64,000 bases of DNA from Deltaproteobacteria bacterium (GCA_020848905.1 JADLHG010000045.1:413421-477420); one strand, 5' to 3'; shown: positions 33,440 through 42,111, numbered from the stretch's first letter. Notes: generated by a model not told the origin, from the letters alone. Made by a program: numbers and translations.

Positions 33440-35131
33440 TCAGCGCATCGCGTCGCGTAGGGTTCGCAGCGTCGCCACCACGTTGGCGCGCCACTCATCG
33501 CAGCGCTCTCTATCCTGCTCCCCCGGCTGCACGACGAGCTGGGTTCGACCGCGCAGCGCCCGGTAGTGCACCCAGATCGATCTCGCGAGCGGCGCCGGTA
33601 CGAAGCGGCCGACATAGCGTACCCCCGGCAAGTCCGGAATGTTCGATGCCCGAATCCGGTGTGCGTCGGATTCCGGCATGGGGGGGAAGAGGGCGAGCTC
33701 CTCGTCCGTAGCGTACATCGGCAACCCGAGGAGCAGCAGCCACATGAGGGAGTGCACCTCGACACCCGACTGCGCCGCCGTCACGACGCGCCCGTAATCG
33801 GCCGCCGCGCGCTCGAGCTTCGACCTTATCGCGCCGGCACTCTCCCCCCGGTCGATCGCGTCGACGAGCTCGCCGATGGCTGGCAGCCGGGCGGGAACGA
33901 TGAAAAGCGCACCTTCGCGCAACGCCTTCACGGAGAGCAGAAACGACAGCGAGAAGTCGTCCCCCCACAGGCGGTGCGAGGCGCAATAGTAGGCCGACAG
34001 CATCGCACAGCCCCACCCGTGCCGGATGGCGCTGAAATCCTCGCGCGTCACGTCGACCTCGGAGGTTCCGTCGCGCAGGAGCTGCGAGGCGGCAAGCTCG
34101 ACCTTCCGCGCCTCGAGGCGGGACTGCTCGGCCTGCGTCAGCTCGAGGGGGCAGGCTCTACGCAGGAGGGGCGTCGGCGGGTGCTCGAGCTCGCTCCGCA
34201 GGGTGGCCACCCGATCGAACAGGTAGCTGGCGAAGGTAGCGGCAGGTACACCCGGAATGCCCGCGAAGATGTTGAGCAGGACCCCGGCCTGCCCCTCGTC
34301 GTTGACCACCAGGTTGATGCCAGCGTTGTACCAGCGATTGCCGGGATCTCCGGCGTGCATTCTGACCCCGGGGTCCTTGAGAGGCGCCGCGCGCTCGGCC
34401 ACGGGATGGTCGAGCGCCACCACGAACAGCGCGGAGTTCAGGTCGGCGACGGCTCTCCGGCCGCTCTCCGACGCGGCCAGCCGCCGCATGGTGGCCGACC
34501 ACTCGTCGATCCCGAGGGTGCTGAGCAGGCCCATGCCAGCGGGCCACGGAGCGGGAGGGCCGTCGTCGGCCACGATCTCCTTGAACGCTGCCAGCAGCGA
34601 CGCCGCGTCGGCACGAAGGCCATCCCGCAAGACCTCCACGGCGACGGCACGTCCTCCGGAAAGAACGATGAGGTGGCTCGATCGCTCCCGGTTCCACTGC
34701 GCACCGTCGCCATCCTGCTCCCCCGGCGCGAGGCAGCTCGAAAAGAAGCACTCATAGGGGGAGGCCTCCAGCGGATCGCTGAACCCGCAGCGGTACGCTT
34801 CCGGCAGGGTCGAGCTCAGCACCTCCTCTCGGAATTGCAGGGCCGAAGCGGCCAGCAACGCAGCTCGCGTGAGCCACGGGAGCTCGTCCTGGGGCTCCAG
34901 CCCCACCACGGCCGTGTTGCGATGGGCCTCGATCGGAGGAGCTCCGGCGGCAATCAGCCTGTCGACGTAGGAGTTGAGGAGCGCGTCGCCCTCGTAGTCC
35001 GCGGCCATCAGGCCCCAGACGCGCTCGAGCACCGACCGTCTGGCGTCGTTGATCTCGAAGGGGAGCGGCTCGCAGAACGAGGTGGTCGCGAAACAGTCGC
35101 GAAACAGGGTCGACAGGGTCGGCGTGGTCAT
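33440..35131 (-). CDS. Divergent choline/carnitine acyltransferase-like protein, catalytic His apparently lost
   Basis: A 563-residue protein matching the order of motifs in choline/carnitine O-acyltransferases. YECFFSSCLAPGEQDGD corresponds to the F-x-x-C-R-x-PG-x-x-D region, and SHLIVLSGGRAVAVEVL to the central strand. SALFVVALDH is followed by GNRWYNAGINLVVNDEGQAG, which corresponds to the N-R-W-(F/Y)-D-K...G-x-x-G segment. The family then has E-H (catalytic His), but here the sequence reads VLLNIFAGIPG with no His. The fold assignment is from motif reading only. It may bind acyl-CoA or carnitine-like ligands, or use another base. GAAGGA lies before the ATG at 35131. Composition, like the converging flavoprotein, looks foreign. 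Confidence 0.6.
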   Translation of the reverse strand: MTTPTLSTLFRDCFATTSFCEPLPFEINDARRSVLERVWGLMAADYEGDALLNSYVDRLIAAGAPPIEAHRNTAVVGLEPQDELPWLTRAALLAASALQFREEVLSSTLPEAYRCGFSDPLEASPYECFFSSCLAPGEQDGDGAQWNRERSSHLIVLSGGRAVAVEVLRDGLRADAASLLAAFKEIVADDGPPAPWPAGMGLLSTLGIDEWSATMRRLAASESGRRAVADLNSALFVVALDHPVAERAAPLKDPGVRMHAGDPGNRWYNAGINLVVNDEGQAGVLLNIFAGIPGVPAATFASYLFDRVATLRSELEHPPTPLLRRACPLELTQAEQSRLEARKVELAASQLLRDGTSEVDVTREDFSAIRHGWGCAMLSAYYCASHRLWGDDFSLSFLLSVKALREGALFIVPARLPAIGELVDAIDRGESAGAIRSKLERAAADYGRVVTAAQSGVEVHSLMWLLLLGLPMYATDEELALFPPMPESDAHRIRASNIPDLPGVRYVGRFVPAPLARSIWVHYRALRGRTQLVVQPGEQDRERCDEWRANVVATLRTLRDAMR

Positions 35132-35255
35132 GCGGGGTCCTTCTCGAGGCCGGGAAAGCTGAAATCTATCATTTCGCGAGGGGTATCGACAACGGACTCG
35201 AGCCGCGGATACGAGTCGCGGGGCGCAGCACATAGCGCGAGGCCCCTACTCGTGA

Positions 35256-35484
35256 AGATGTTCATCGCACGCCAGCGATGGTGCGCAGCTCACCCGTCGT
35301 CAGCTCGCGACAACGATCGCGCTGCACCTGGCGCTCGACGATGCGCCGCTCGGAGAGCGCCTGCTCCGCGCGGGTCAGCAGCTCGTGGCGGCGTCGGGAC
35401 TCGGCCCGGCGGAAGTTCTGCGCGGATTCCTGCTCCGACGTTCAGTGGACTTCGAATACGCCTACGATCCCAGCGGCCTGAATC
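35256..35484 (+). pseudogene. Coding remnant of about 75 codons without a start
   Basis: A plus-strand frame opens after a TGA (35253-35255) and has no ATG before it. It has strong G/C at third positions and a protein-like product (LTRRQLATTIALHLALDD, then AEVLRGFLLRRSVDFEYAYDP). It runs into the 37-base direct repeat at 35485 and then into sequence antisense to the hydrolase gene, so both ends look broken. The rest of the gap 35132-35565 holds only the repeat pair and short non-coding spacers. Confidence 0.4.
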
Positions 35485-35564
35485 GGCCTCGATCACCTCT
35501 ACCACGGTGCGGGCGAGGGCGCTACCAGGCCTCGATCACCTCTACCACGGTGCGGGCGAGGGCG
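35485..35564. repeat. Exact 37-bp direct repeat (two copies, 43-bp period)
   Basis: The sequence beginning ggcctcgatcacc is identical at 35485-35521 and 35528-35564, with six bases between the copies. The second copy touches the 3' end of the ADP-ribosylglycohydrolase gene. The arrangement suggests a local duplication at the junction with the remnant. Confidence 0.9.
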
Positions 35565-35565
35565 A

Positions 35566-36651
35566 TCAGTTCCCCGGGTAGCGGTCCCAGTCCGATGGTC
35601 GGCGGTGGGCGTCGAGCGTGAGGCGCGCGTCGAGATCCCCGTCGCCAAAGTGCGTCCATAGATCGAGGGCGACCTGCGCGATCACCTCGCGCAGCTCCAG
35701 GCGCGCGAGCCAGGAGGCCGGGATGGCCTCGAGCCCGTGGATCAGGCCGAGGAGGTTGCCGGCGATGCTCCCGGTGCTGTCGCTGTCGCCGCCGTGGTTC
35801 ACGGCAAGGAGCGCGCCGTCGGAGAAGCTCTCGGCGACGAGGGCGCAGCAGAGGCCGATGGCCAGGGCCTCCTCGCCGACCCAGCCGCCGCCGAGGCTCT
35901 GCAGGCGTTCGGGCGTGGGGGTGCCGCGGCCCGCGAACGCGATGGCTCCCTCGAGAGCTTCGCAGGTCTCGCTGGCCCGCTCTCCCTCGGCCCGCAGACG
36001 CTCGCAGGCCAGCTCGGCGGCGTCGCGTAGGTTCTTTCCGTCGCAGAGGGCGTGCACGATCAGCGCGAAGGCCCCTGCCGAATAGAACCCCGACGGGTGA
36101 CCGTGGGTGAGCGCGCCCAGCCGGCAGGCGTCGCCGAACGGATCGAGGAGGCCACCGCCGACCAGTCCCACGGGGGCCATGCGCATCACCGCGCCGCACC
36201 CCTTGCTGTCGTTTTGCGGCTTGCTGCGCGACCCCCGGGCCCCGGCCTCGAGCGCCGAGAGGCAGGTGTTGCCCGGGGCGCGCCGACTGTGCAGCTCCTT
36301 AACGCCAATCAGCCAGCCGGGCTCGTAGGATTCGCTCGGCGGCTCGTGCCCCTGGGTCTTCAGCCAGCGGAAGTAGGCCAGCCGCGCCACGTCCTTGATC
36401 GAACAGATCCCGCGCTCGCGAGCCCGGTTCTGACCGCGGAGGACCGCCTCCGCCGTGAAGAGAGTCATTTGCGTGTCGTCGGTGATCGCCCCCTCGCGGC
36501 CGTAGGCGGGCGCATAGTCGGTGAGCCCCGCGGGCCCGAAGCGCCGCCGGATCTCGGCCAGGCTCAGAAACTCGATGGATGCTCCGAGGGCATCTCCCAC
36601 CGCGCCGCCGAGCAGACAGGCCTGATAGTGCTCCCGCGATCGTCGCTGCAT
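35566..36651 (-). CDS. ADP-ribosylglycohydrolase (DraG/ARH family)
   Basis: A 361-residue hydrolase that removes ADP-ribose from modified proteins or nucleic acids, or cleaves O-acetyl-ADP-ribose, using two Mg ions. Family motifs are GGAVGDALGAS (residues 15-25), AITDDTQMTLFTAEA (D58, D59, T60, first metal ligands) and the late NHGGDSDSTGSIAGNLLG (second metal set). The C-terminus WDRYPGN is a usual family ending, so the stop at 35566 looks native. GGAGGG lies before the ATG at 36651. It is divergent from the double-RHH gene, and the promoter site between them may serve both directions. No ADP-ribosyltransferase is visible nearby. Confidence 0.92.
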   Translation of the reverse strand: MQRRSREHYQACLLGGAVGDALGASIEFLSLAEIRRRFGPAGLTDYAPAYGREGAITDDTQMTLFTAEAVLRGQNRARERGICSIKDVARLAYFRWLKTQGHEPPSESYEPGWLIGVKELHSRRAPGNTCLSALEAGARGSRSKPQNDSKGCGAVMRMAPVGLVGGGLLDPFGDACRLGALTHGHPSGFYSAGAFALIVHALCDGKNLRDAAELACERLRAEGERASETCEALEGAIAFAGRGTPTPERLQSLGGGWVGEEALAIGLCCALVAESFSDGALLAVNHGGDSDSTGSIAGNLLGLIHGLEAIPASWLARLELREVIAQVALDLWTHFGDGDLDARLTLDAHRRPSDWDRYPGN

Positions 36652-36722
36652 GTCTTCCCTCCTCGTTCTCCCGGGGCGGGTCGCCCCGTGCCGTACGCGG
36701 CCAAGGCCAGGATCGCCGATCC

Positions 36723-36757
36723 GTGTGCAGCTTGCCTGCACAGCCTGCGCGTAGGGT
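36723..36757 (+). promoter_or_regulatory. Candidate WYL-regulon site B (RHH gene; possibly also ADP-ribosylglycohydrolase)
   Basis: GTGTGCAG (36723-36730), five bases, CTGCAC (36736-36741), ten bases, then TAGGGT (36752-36757), 48 bases before the RHH gene start. Read on the minus strand, the left arm is followed after ten bases by GATCCT, so the near-palindrome could also drive the divergent hydrolase gene. Confidence 0.6.
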
Positions 36758-36805
36758 TGGGAAAGTGACGCAGGCAGAGGCTCGCGGACGGACGGGAGGA
36801 GAAGC

Positions 36806-37246
36806 GTGACCGCACGAGCGCGCGACAAGGCCGGCCGAGGGGTGGAGCAGGTGCAGCTCTCCGTGCGGGTGACGCGAGATCGGTGCTGGATGGTGCGGCG
36901 CGCATCCGAGCAGCGCGAGCTCACGACGACGGCCTGGCTGCGGGAGGCGATCGGGATGGCGTTCCAGGGGCGCGAGGGGGAGCTCATGGACATGCCGAAG
37001 AAGGGCAAGGGACGCCTCACGGTGCGGGTGACGCGCTTCATGCATGCGAAGGTGCGACGCGCGGCGGCGAAGGCGGGGCTCACGCAGGAGCAGTGGCTGC
37101 GCGAGGCGATCGAGGGAGGCCTCGAGGCGCATGAGGATGCGTACTACAATCGGACCGCGGACGAGCGGCGGAACGAGTGGCGGAACGAGCCAGCGACTGA
37201 CGTGAACGAGATACTGGCGAAGTGGGAGAAGGAGGGGCTGGTTTGA
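36806..37246 (+). CDS. Protein with two tandem ribbon-helix-helix-like domains
   Basis: A 146-residue protein built from an internal duplication. Residues 16-50 (VQLSVRVTRDRCWMVRRASEQ, then TTTAWLREAI) and 70-105 (RLTVRVTRFMHAKVRRAAAKA, then TQEQWLREAI) align closely, each with a beta strand and two helices as in Arc/MetJ ribbon-helix-helix DNA-binding domains. RHH proteins normally dimerise, and this one could form the two-strand unit within one chain. The C-terminal 40 residues are polar with ERRNEWRNEP and EILAKWEKEGLV, like antitoxin tails. The GTG start follows GGAGGAGAAGC. No toxin gene follows directly. It lies under candidate WYL site B. Confidence 0.75.
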   Translation: MTARARDKAGRGVEQVQLSVRVTRDRCWMVRRASEQRELTTTAWLREAIGMAFQGREGELMDMPKKGKGRLTVRVTRFMHAKVRRAAAKAGLTQEQWLREAIEGGLEAHEDAYYNRTADERRNEWRNEPATDVNEILAKWEKEGLV

Positions 37247-37304
37247 GGGGCGTCTGCCCGGGCGGTCGGGGTGCTGGGCGCCAAGGCGAGCAGGTCCTCC
37301 GATG

Positions 37305-37338
37305 GTGTGCAGCGGACTTGCGCGGCCGTGGGTACGCT
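37305..37338 (+). promoter_or_regulatory. Candidate WYL-regulon site C (upstream of small winged-helix gene)
   Basis: GTGTGCAG (37305-37312), five bases, TTGCGC (37318-37323), nine bases, then TACGCT (37333-37338), 35 bases before the ATG at 37374. The right arm is one mismatch from TTGCAC. Confidence 0.5.
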
Positions 37339-37373
37339 GGTGGCAAGAGGACAACCCACACGAGGAGCGGGGC

Positions 37374-37577
37374 ATGGAACCGGAAGAGCTGGACGAGCTG
37401 ATGGTGGCGGCGCTCGAGGCGCACCCGGGGTGGCAGAGCGAGCTAGATCTCGAGGAGGCCGGGTTTCTGCCCGGGAGTCAGATCTATCCCACGCTGTCCC
37501 GGCTGCTCGTGGCGGGGGTGGTGGAAGAAGGCCGCAACGAGGACGACGAGCCGGTGTATCGGTTGAGCGGGACCTGA
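37374..37577 (+). CDS. Small winged-helix-like protein
   Basis: A 67-residue acidic protein. The segment WQSELDLEEAGFLPGSQIYPTLSRLLVAGVVEEGRNEDDEPVYRLSG follows the recognition-helix and wing pattern of PadR-type winged-helix proteins (S-x-IYPTL-x-RL-x-x-G-hydrophobic-V, then a beta wing ending Y-R-L). It lacks the dimerisation tail of PadR, so it may be a minimal DNA-binding or anti-regulator protein. The ATG at 37374 follows GAGGAGCGGGGC. It is preceded by candidate WYL site C. Confidence 0.68.
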   Translation: MEPEELDELMVAALEAHPGWQSELDLEEAGFLPGSQIYPTLSRLLVAGVVEEGRNEDDEPVYRLSGT

Positions 37578-37628
37578 GGGCCGAGGGGGGCGGCGATCGT
37601 CGCTGCGGTACGCGCGGCGCAGAAGGGA

Positions 37629-38534
37629 TCAGTCCGACGCGCTCGAGGCGGCTCGCCGGTCGGCGTCGGCGGCGGTCTTGTAGGCGCCGATCATGATGTA
37701 GAGGCGCGGGTCTAGGGCCTGGGCGTCGCGGATCGTGATGTTCCAGGTGTCACCCAGGAAGTTGAACCACGGGCGGCTCATCTCGACCACCACGCGGCCC
37801 GCGAGGTCCTCGATGCTGAACTTCGTCGTGAGCCAGTCCAGCTTCTTGGAGGTGGCGAGCTTTGTGCCGTTGGCGTCGAGGATGGTGTAGACGGTGTAGT
37901 GCTTGAAGAGCGACTGGAAGACCTCTTCCTTGATCGTGCCGAGCTTCGCGTCGCGGCAGTCGAAGACGTCCACCTGCACGCCCCAGCTGAAGAGGGCCTG
38001 GCGCGCGGTGGCGAGGAGCTGGCCGCTTCCGTCGGTGTACTTGAAGGTGCGGGTAAGGCTGAGGAGCTGGCTCCGTACCTCGCCGAGCCGCTGGCCTCCG
38101 CCGCTCAGATCGAAGGTGTAGCCCCAGGAGAAGGCGCGCTGCTTGAGGGTGAGCGCTCCGGGGAGGGTCGGGGCGGCTGCGCAGGTCGGCGGCTCCGACG
38201 AGGGCGGCGGCTTCGTGCCCGCCGGGGGGCTGGTCGCGGGGGGCGTCGACGGCGCGGGTGCCGGGCGCGAAGCGGTGGTGCCCGGCGAGGGCGCGGCGCC
38301 CGAAGGCCGGTCGGCGGGAGAAGACGGTCCCGCATTCGACGATGGGTCGGCGGGGGTTGCGCTGCCGCATTCGGCGAGGGGCGCATCGGCTGCGTCGCAG
38401 GGGTCGGGCTCGCCGCAGGCTGCGAGGCCGAGTGCCGCCAGCCCGCACAGCAGGGCGCGGAGGGGCCGCGTGCCACGCGCGAGGCCCCAGGAACGGCCGG
38501 AGGTCGAGTGTCGCGGGGAGGCTGGCGGAGTCAT
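37629..38534 (-). CDS. Lipoprotein with LURP-one/scramblase-like (LOR) domain
   Basis: A 301-residue lipoprotein: signal segment ALLCGLAALGLAAC with a lipobox Cys, then a Pro/Ser/Thr-rich spacer of about 75 residues. The C-terminal 170 residues resemble LURP-one-related domains, with repeated strands of the form LTLKQRAFSWGYTFDLSGGG, LLATARQALFSWGVQVDVFD and LATSKKLDWLTTKFSIEDLAG. LOR/Tubby-like folds bind phospholipids or membranes. It ends with a charged Ala/Arg/Ser stretch. It has no visible link to the adjacent regulatory genes and may be backbone. Confidence 0.68.
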   Translation of the reverse strand: MTPPASPRHSTSGRSWGLARGTRPLRALLCGLAALGLAACGEPDPCDAADAPLAECGSATPADPSSNAGPSSPADRPSGAAPSPGTTASRPAPAPSTPPATSPPAGTKPPPSSEPPTCAAAPTLPGALTLKQRAFSWGYTFDLSGGGQRLGEVRSQLLSLTRTFKYTDGSGQLLATARQALFSWGVQVDVFDCRDAKLGTIKEEVFQSLFKHYTVYTILDANGTKLATSKKLDWLTTKFSIEDLAGRVVVEMSRPWFNFLGDTWNITIRDAQALDPRLYIMIGAYKTAADADRRAASSASD

Positions 38535-38732
38535 GGCGGAGTAGTCAGGTAGCAAACCCGAGGCCAGGAGGGCGCGACCCCATAGCGGAGGCAAGGTGGT
38601 GAGACCACTCGGCCGGGCCGTCGTACGGGGGCTGACGCGTGGGCCGGCGCCCGGTGGCTCGGGTAGCCGGTGGCGCCGCCGGTCCGTGGCGCTTTCCGTG
38701 CGGGTCGGAACCTGTGGATCCCCGCCGCTCCG

Positions 38733-39761
38733 CTACCTCGCCACGGCCATCGCCGCCTGGGTGATCCGCCCCGGGCGCTTGTGGCGCGCGAGGGCGGTCT
38801 CGAGGCGCGCGCGCACCTGCTGACGGAGCTCGGGGGGGGCCACGACCTCCATGGCTCCGGTGTGGCCGAGGAGCCAGAGGAGGACGTCGAAGGTGCCCGA
38901 GACGCGCATCGTCATGCGCACGCGGCCGTCGGGGAGGTCCTCGAAGGCCTGCGTCGGGTGCCAGCGGCGCTCGCGCACGTAACGCGCCTGCTCGGCGTCG
39001 AAGAGAAGTTCCACGTCGGTCGGGGCGCCGCCGAGGAGCCCGAAAGAGCCGTCCATGAACTGCGCCGGCGAGTAGTCCGCCGGGTACTCGAAGGCCTGCC
39101 CCTTGAGCCAGGCGCTGCGCGTGATGCGCTCCACGGCGAAGATCAAGCGCGTCTTGTGCGCGAGAGACTCGCCGATCAGGTAGAGCGCCTCTCGATAGAG
39201 CACGAGGCTGAGCGGGGCGACCTTGTGCTTGGTCGCGCTCGCCTTGCCGGGGGCGCGGTACCAGAGCTCCACGAGCTGGTCGTAGAGGAGCCCGCTCAGA
39301 AGGTCGTCGAGCACGTCGGCCTTGGCCTCGTAGCTCTTCGGGCCGTGCGGGACGATCGCCACCTTGTTCGCGAGCTGGCCGAGGTAGCGCTTGCTCTGCG
39401 GCGAGAGCCCCTGGGCGAGGCGATCCATGATCAGCTCGAGCTGGCCGTGGATCTCGGTGCCCTTCAGGAAGGAGAGCGCCAGCTTCGCCAGGCCGAAGGG
39501 GAGGAGCTGCCCGGCGGCCAGGGTGACGGTCTGCTTCTTGGCGGCGGGGACGAGCTGCCAGCGCGCCTCGCCGGCGGGGCCCGGCTCGGAGAAGATCGGT
39601 ATCCCCGCGGCCTCGAGCGCCTCGAGGTCGTTGTAGACCGTGCGCCGCGAGACCCCGAACTCCCCGCGCAGCTCGTCAACGGTCAAGAAGGGCCGCGCAT
39701 CGAGGAGCTCGCGGATGCGCAGCACGCGCGCCGCGTGGGTCAGCTTCTTCGCCTTGGGCAT
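38733..39761 (-). CDS. WYL-domain transcriptional regulator
   Basis: A 342-residue regulator. The N-terminal helix-turn-helix is of HTH_11/DeoR type (ARVLRIRELLDARPFLTVDELRGEFGVSRRTVYNDLEALEAAG). The central WYL domain includes the pattern APLSLVLYREALYLIGE and FAVERITRSAWL, and a WCX-like C-terminal domain follows to residue 342. WYL domains sense nucleic acids or nucleotides and control DNA-damage (PafBC, DriD) or phage-defence (CapW, BrxR) genes. Of two ATGs (39767, 39761), the second has AAAGGA at better spacing. It is divergent from the tandem AAA+ gene, with candidate site D between. I infer it is the regulator that binds sites A-F. Confidence 0.9.
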   Translation of the reverse strand: MPKAKKLTHAARVLRIRELLDARPFLTVDELRGEFGVSRRTVYNDLEALEAAGIPIFSEPGPAGEARWQLVPAAKKQTVTLAAGQLLPFGLAKLALSFLKGTEIHGQLELIMDRLAQGLSPQSKRYLGQLANKVAIVPHGPKSYEAKADVLDDLLSGLLYDQLVELWYRAPGKASATKHKVAPLSLVLYREALYLIGESLAHKTRLIFAVERITRSAWLKGQAFEYPADYSPAQFMDGSFGLLGGAPTDVELLFDAEQARYVRERRWHPTQAFEDLPDGRVRMTMRVSGTFDVLLWLLGHTGAMEVVAPPELRQQVRARLETALARHKRPGRITQAAMAVAR

Positions 39762-39810
39762 CGCCATTCCTTTCGCGGTGGAGGGCCGAGCATCGCACGG
39801 CCCGCGGAGC

Positions 39811-39844
39811 GTGTGCAGTAAACCTGCACGCCCCTCGGGATACT
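39811..39844 (+). promoter_or_regulatory. Candidate WYL-regulon site D (AAA+ ATPase; shared with WYL gene)
   Basis: GTGTGCAG (39811-39818), five bases, CTGCAC (39824-39829), nine bases, then GATACT (39839-39844), 32 bases before the AAA+ ATG. It lies in the 115-base region between the AAA+ gene and the divergent WYL gene, a usual place for an autoregulatory site. Confidence 0.62.
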
Positions 39845-39876
39845 GGAGGCAGAGGCCAAAGGAGGGGAGAACCCGC

Positions 39877-42111
39877 ATGCCGCGTCTCAAGTCCCTTTAC
39901 TCTACTGCCGCGCCGCGGACTGCCGCGGACCGCCAGGAGCAGCTCGCGCTCCGGCGCTTTCGGCTCTACGCCGCGCGCATCGTGAGGCGCTACCGGCCGT
40001 TCGACAGGCAGACGCTGGAGCTCTTCGTGTGGATCCTCAGGTCGGAGCTCTGGCGCCTCTGCAGAGAGCTCGGTGAGCGGGCCACGGGGGAGGCCGCGAA
40101 GGACTTCGCCGACGAGGTGTGGGGGGCCCAGCTCGACCCGGACGATCTCGCCCGTGAGGTGATCCGTCTGCTCGGCCGCCAGCCGTCGCGCCTCACGCGC
40201 TGGTTCCGCCGGGCCCTCTTCGCGGCGCTCGACCGTCAGGTGGCCAAGGACGCGAGGAGCAGCCGCGCCGAGGAGGCCTGGCCGGAGTCCCGCCTGACCG
40301 AGCTCTTCGGGCTCTCGCGCGAAGAGGGCCAGCTCTGCACCTTCCTCTTCCTCTGCGAGGCCTGGACCCCGGCGCAGAGCTATTTCATCAACCACCTCGG
40401 CTGCGAGCAGCTCGCCGGGCGCAAGTATCTGCTCGCCGCCCTCGACCTCCGGCCGGCCGCGCTCGGGCGCGCGCTCCGGGGCCGCGCCAGGGAGCTGGGC
40501 CTCCTCGACACGGGCCATCGCGGCTTCAGGGTGTCGGACGACTATCATGGGTTCTTCGAGGATCCGCGGCTCGGGCTCGGGCAGGGGGAGCTCTTCCGGA
40601 AGGCGAAGCCGGAGAGCCTCCCGCTCGACCACCACCTCGTGGACCCCGAGGTGACGCTGCACCTCCTCACGCTGCTCGCGCGAGCTCCGACGGAATCTGC
40701 CACGCACGTCCTGATCTACGGGCCGCCGGGCACGGGCAAGTCGAGCTATGCGCGAGGGATCGCGCAGCGCCTCGGGGTGCCGGTCTTCACCTTGCCCAAG
40801 CACACCGACGACAGCCAGGCGCGCGAGCGGGCGGGGATCGTGGCCTTCGCCAACACGACGACCCACGGTCAGGGGGCGATCCTGATCGTCGACGAGGCGG
40901 ACCGGCTGCTGAACACCGATCTCGGGTGGCTTCACAGTGGTTCTCAGCCGGACAAGGGGTGGCTCAACGTCTGTCTCGAGCGGCCGGGAGCGCGCATGAT
41001 CTGGATCACCAACCGGGTCGAGGCCATCGCGGACTCGGTACGGCGCCGCTTCGCCTACAGCGTGGACTTCCAGCCGCTCGACCGTCGTCGTCGGGTTATG
41101 ATCTGGGAGCGCGTCCTCCGGCGACATCGCACGGGACGCCTCCTCGGTGCGGAGGCGGTCCAGGAGCTCGCGGAGAGGTATCCGGTGAGCGCGGGGGTGG
41201 TGGACCTGGCTGTGCGCAAGGCGCGGGAGATGGGACTCGACGGAGGCAGCGCCTTCCGGGCGGCGGTGGAGCGCAGTCTGGCGGCCCACACCACGCTCTC
41301 GCGAGATGGCGCGCGCCTGCGGCGCCCCGACGAGATCGAGGCGGGCTTCGCGCTGGAGGCGCTGGCCACCGACGCGGCACCCCAGGAGCTCCTGACGCTC
41401 GTGGAGGGTTTCCACCGCTACCTCGAGCGGCAGGGCACGGCCGCAGGCCCGCGCCTGAGCCTGAACCTTCTCTTCCATGGACCGCCGGGGACCGGCAAGA
41501 GCGAGCTCGCGCGCTACCTCGCGCGGCGGGTCGGGCGCCAAACGCTCGTGCGACGGGCGAGCGACCTGATGCATCCCTGGGTCGGCATGACGGAAATGGC
41601 CATGGCCGGCGCCTTTGCGCAGGCCGAGCGCGACGGGGCGGTGCTGGTGATCGACGAGGCCGACACCCTTCTCTTCCCGCGGGAGCGGGCCAACCACTCC
41701 TGGGAGGTGAGCTTCACCAACGAGCTTCTGACCCAGATGGAGCGCTTCCGCGGCATCCTCATCTGCACCACGAACCGGCTGACGGACCTGGACTCGGCCG
41801 CCACGCGGCGCTTCGTCCGGAAGGTGCGTTTCGACTTCCTACGGCCCGAAGGCGCCCGCGCGCTCTACGCGGCGCTCCTCGAGCCGCTCGCGGGTTCGCC
41901 GCTGGATGGGCCCGCACGCGCCGCGCTCGAGCGGCTGCAGGGTCTCGCGCCCGGGGACTTTCGCGTGGTGCGGGATCGCTTCACGGTGCTCTGTCCCGAC
42001 GGGGGCGTGCCGCACGAGGCGCTCGTCCAGGCGCTGACCGAGGAGGCGAAGGTGAAGAAGGCGCAGCTCGGGGAGAAGGCGATCGGCTTTGGCGCGGGAC
42101 GAGGCGGGTGA
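39877..42111 (+). CDS. Tandem AAA+ ATPase
   Basis: A 744-residue protein with two AAA+ modules. The N-terminal 240 residues are helical and unlike known adaptor domains. Module 1 has Walker A YGPPGTGKSS (about 282) and Walker B ILIVDEADRLL. Module 2 has Walker A HGPPGTGKSE (about 535) and Walker B VLVIDEADTLL. Sensor-1 Asn motifs (MIWITNRVE; ILICTTNRLTD) and candidate arginine fingers (RRRFAYSVDF; RRFVRKVRFDF) are present. The modules resemble CDC48/SpoVK-like remodellers rather than helicases or proteases. GGAGGGG precedes the ATG at 39877. It is divergent from the WYL regulator and under site D. The stop codon lies in a 21-base tandem duplication. Confidence 0.9.
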   Translation: MPRLKSLYSTAAPRTAADRQEQLALRRFRLYAARIVRRYRPFDRQTLELFVWILRSELWRLCRELGERATGEAAKDFADEVWGAQLDPDDLAREVIRLLGRQPSRLTRWFRRALFAALDRQVAKDARSSRAEEAWPESRLTELFGLSREEGQLCTFLFLCEAWTPAQSYFINHLGCEQLAGRKYLLAALDLRPAALGRALRGRARELGLLDTGHRGFRVSDDYHGFFEDPRLGLGQGELFRKAKPESLPLDHHLVDPEVTLHLLTLLARAPTESATHVLIYGPPGTGKSSYARGIAQRLGVPVFTLPKHTDDSQARERAGIVAFANTTTHGQGAILIVDEADRLLNTDLGWLHSGSQPDKGWLNVCLERPGARMIWITNRVEAIADSVRRRFAYSVDFQPLDRRRRVMIWERVLRRHRTGRLLGAEAVQELAERYPVSAGVVDLAVRKAREMGLDGGSAFRAAVERSLAAHTTLSRDGARLRRPDEIEAGFALEALATDAAPQELLTLVEGFHRYLERQGTAAGPRLSLNLLFHGPPGTGKSELARYLARRVGRQTLVRRASDLMHPWVGMTEMAMAGAFAQAERDGAVLVIDEADTLLFPRERANHSWEVSFTNELLTQMERFRGILICTTNRLTDLDSAATRRFVRKVRFDFLRPEGARALYAALLEPLAGSPLDGPARAALERLQGLAPGDFRVVRDRFTVLCPDGGVPHEALVQALTEEAKVKKAQLGEKAIGFGAGRGG

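Noticed and set aside
35522..35566. Possible frameshifted C-terminus of the ADP-ribosylglycohydrolase
   Set aside because: Another frame reads on as LARTVVEVIEA, but the in-frame end WDRYPGN is a normal family terminus, and the extra codons fall in the 37-base duplicated repeat.
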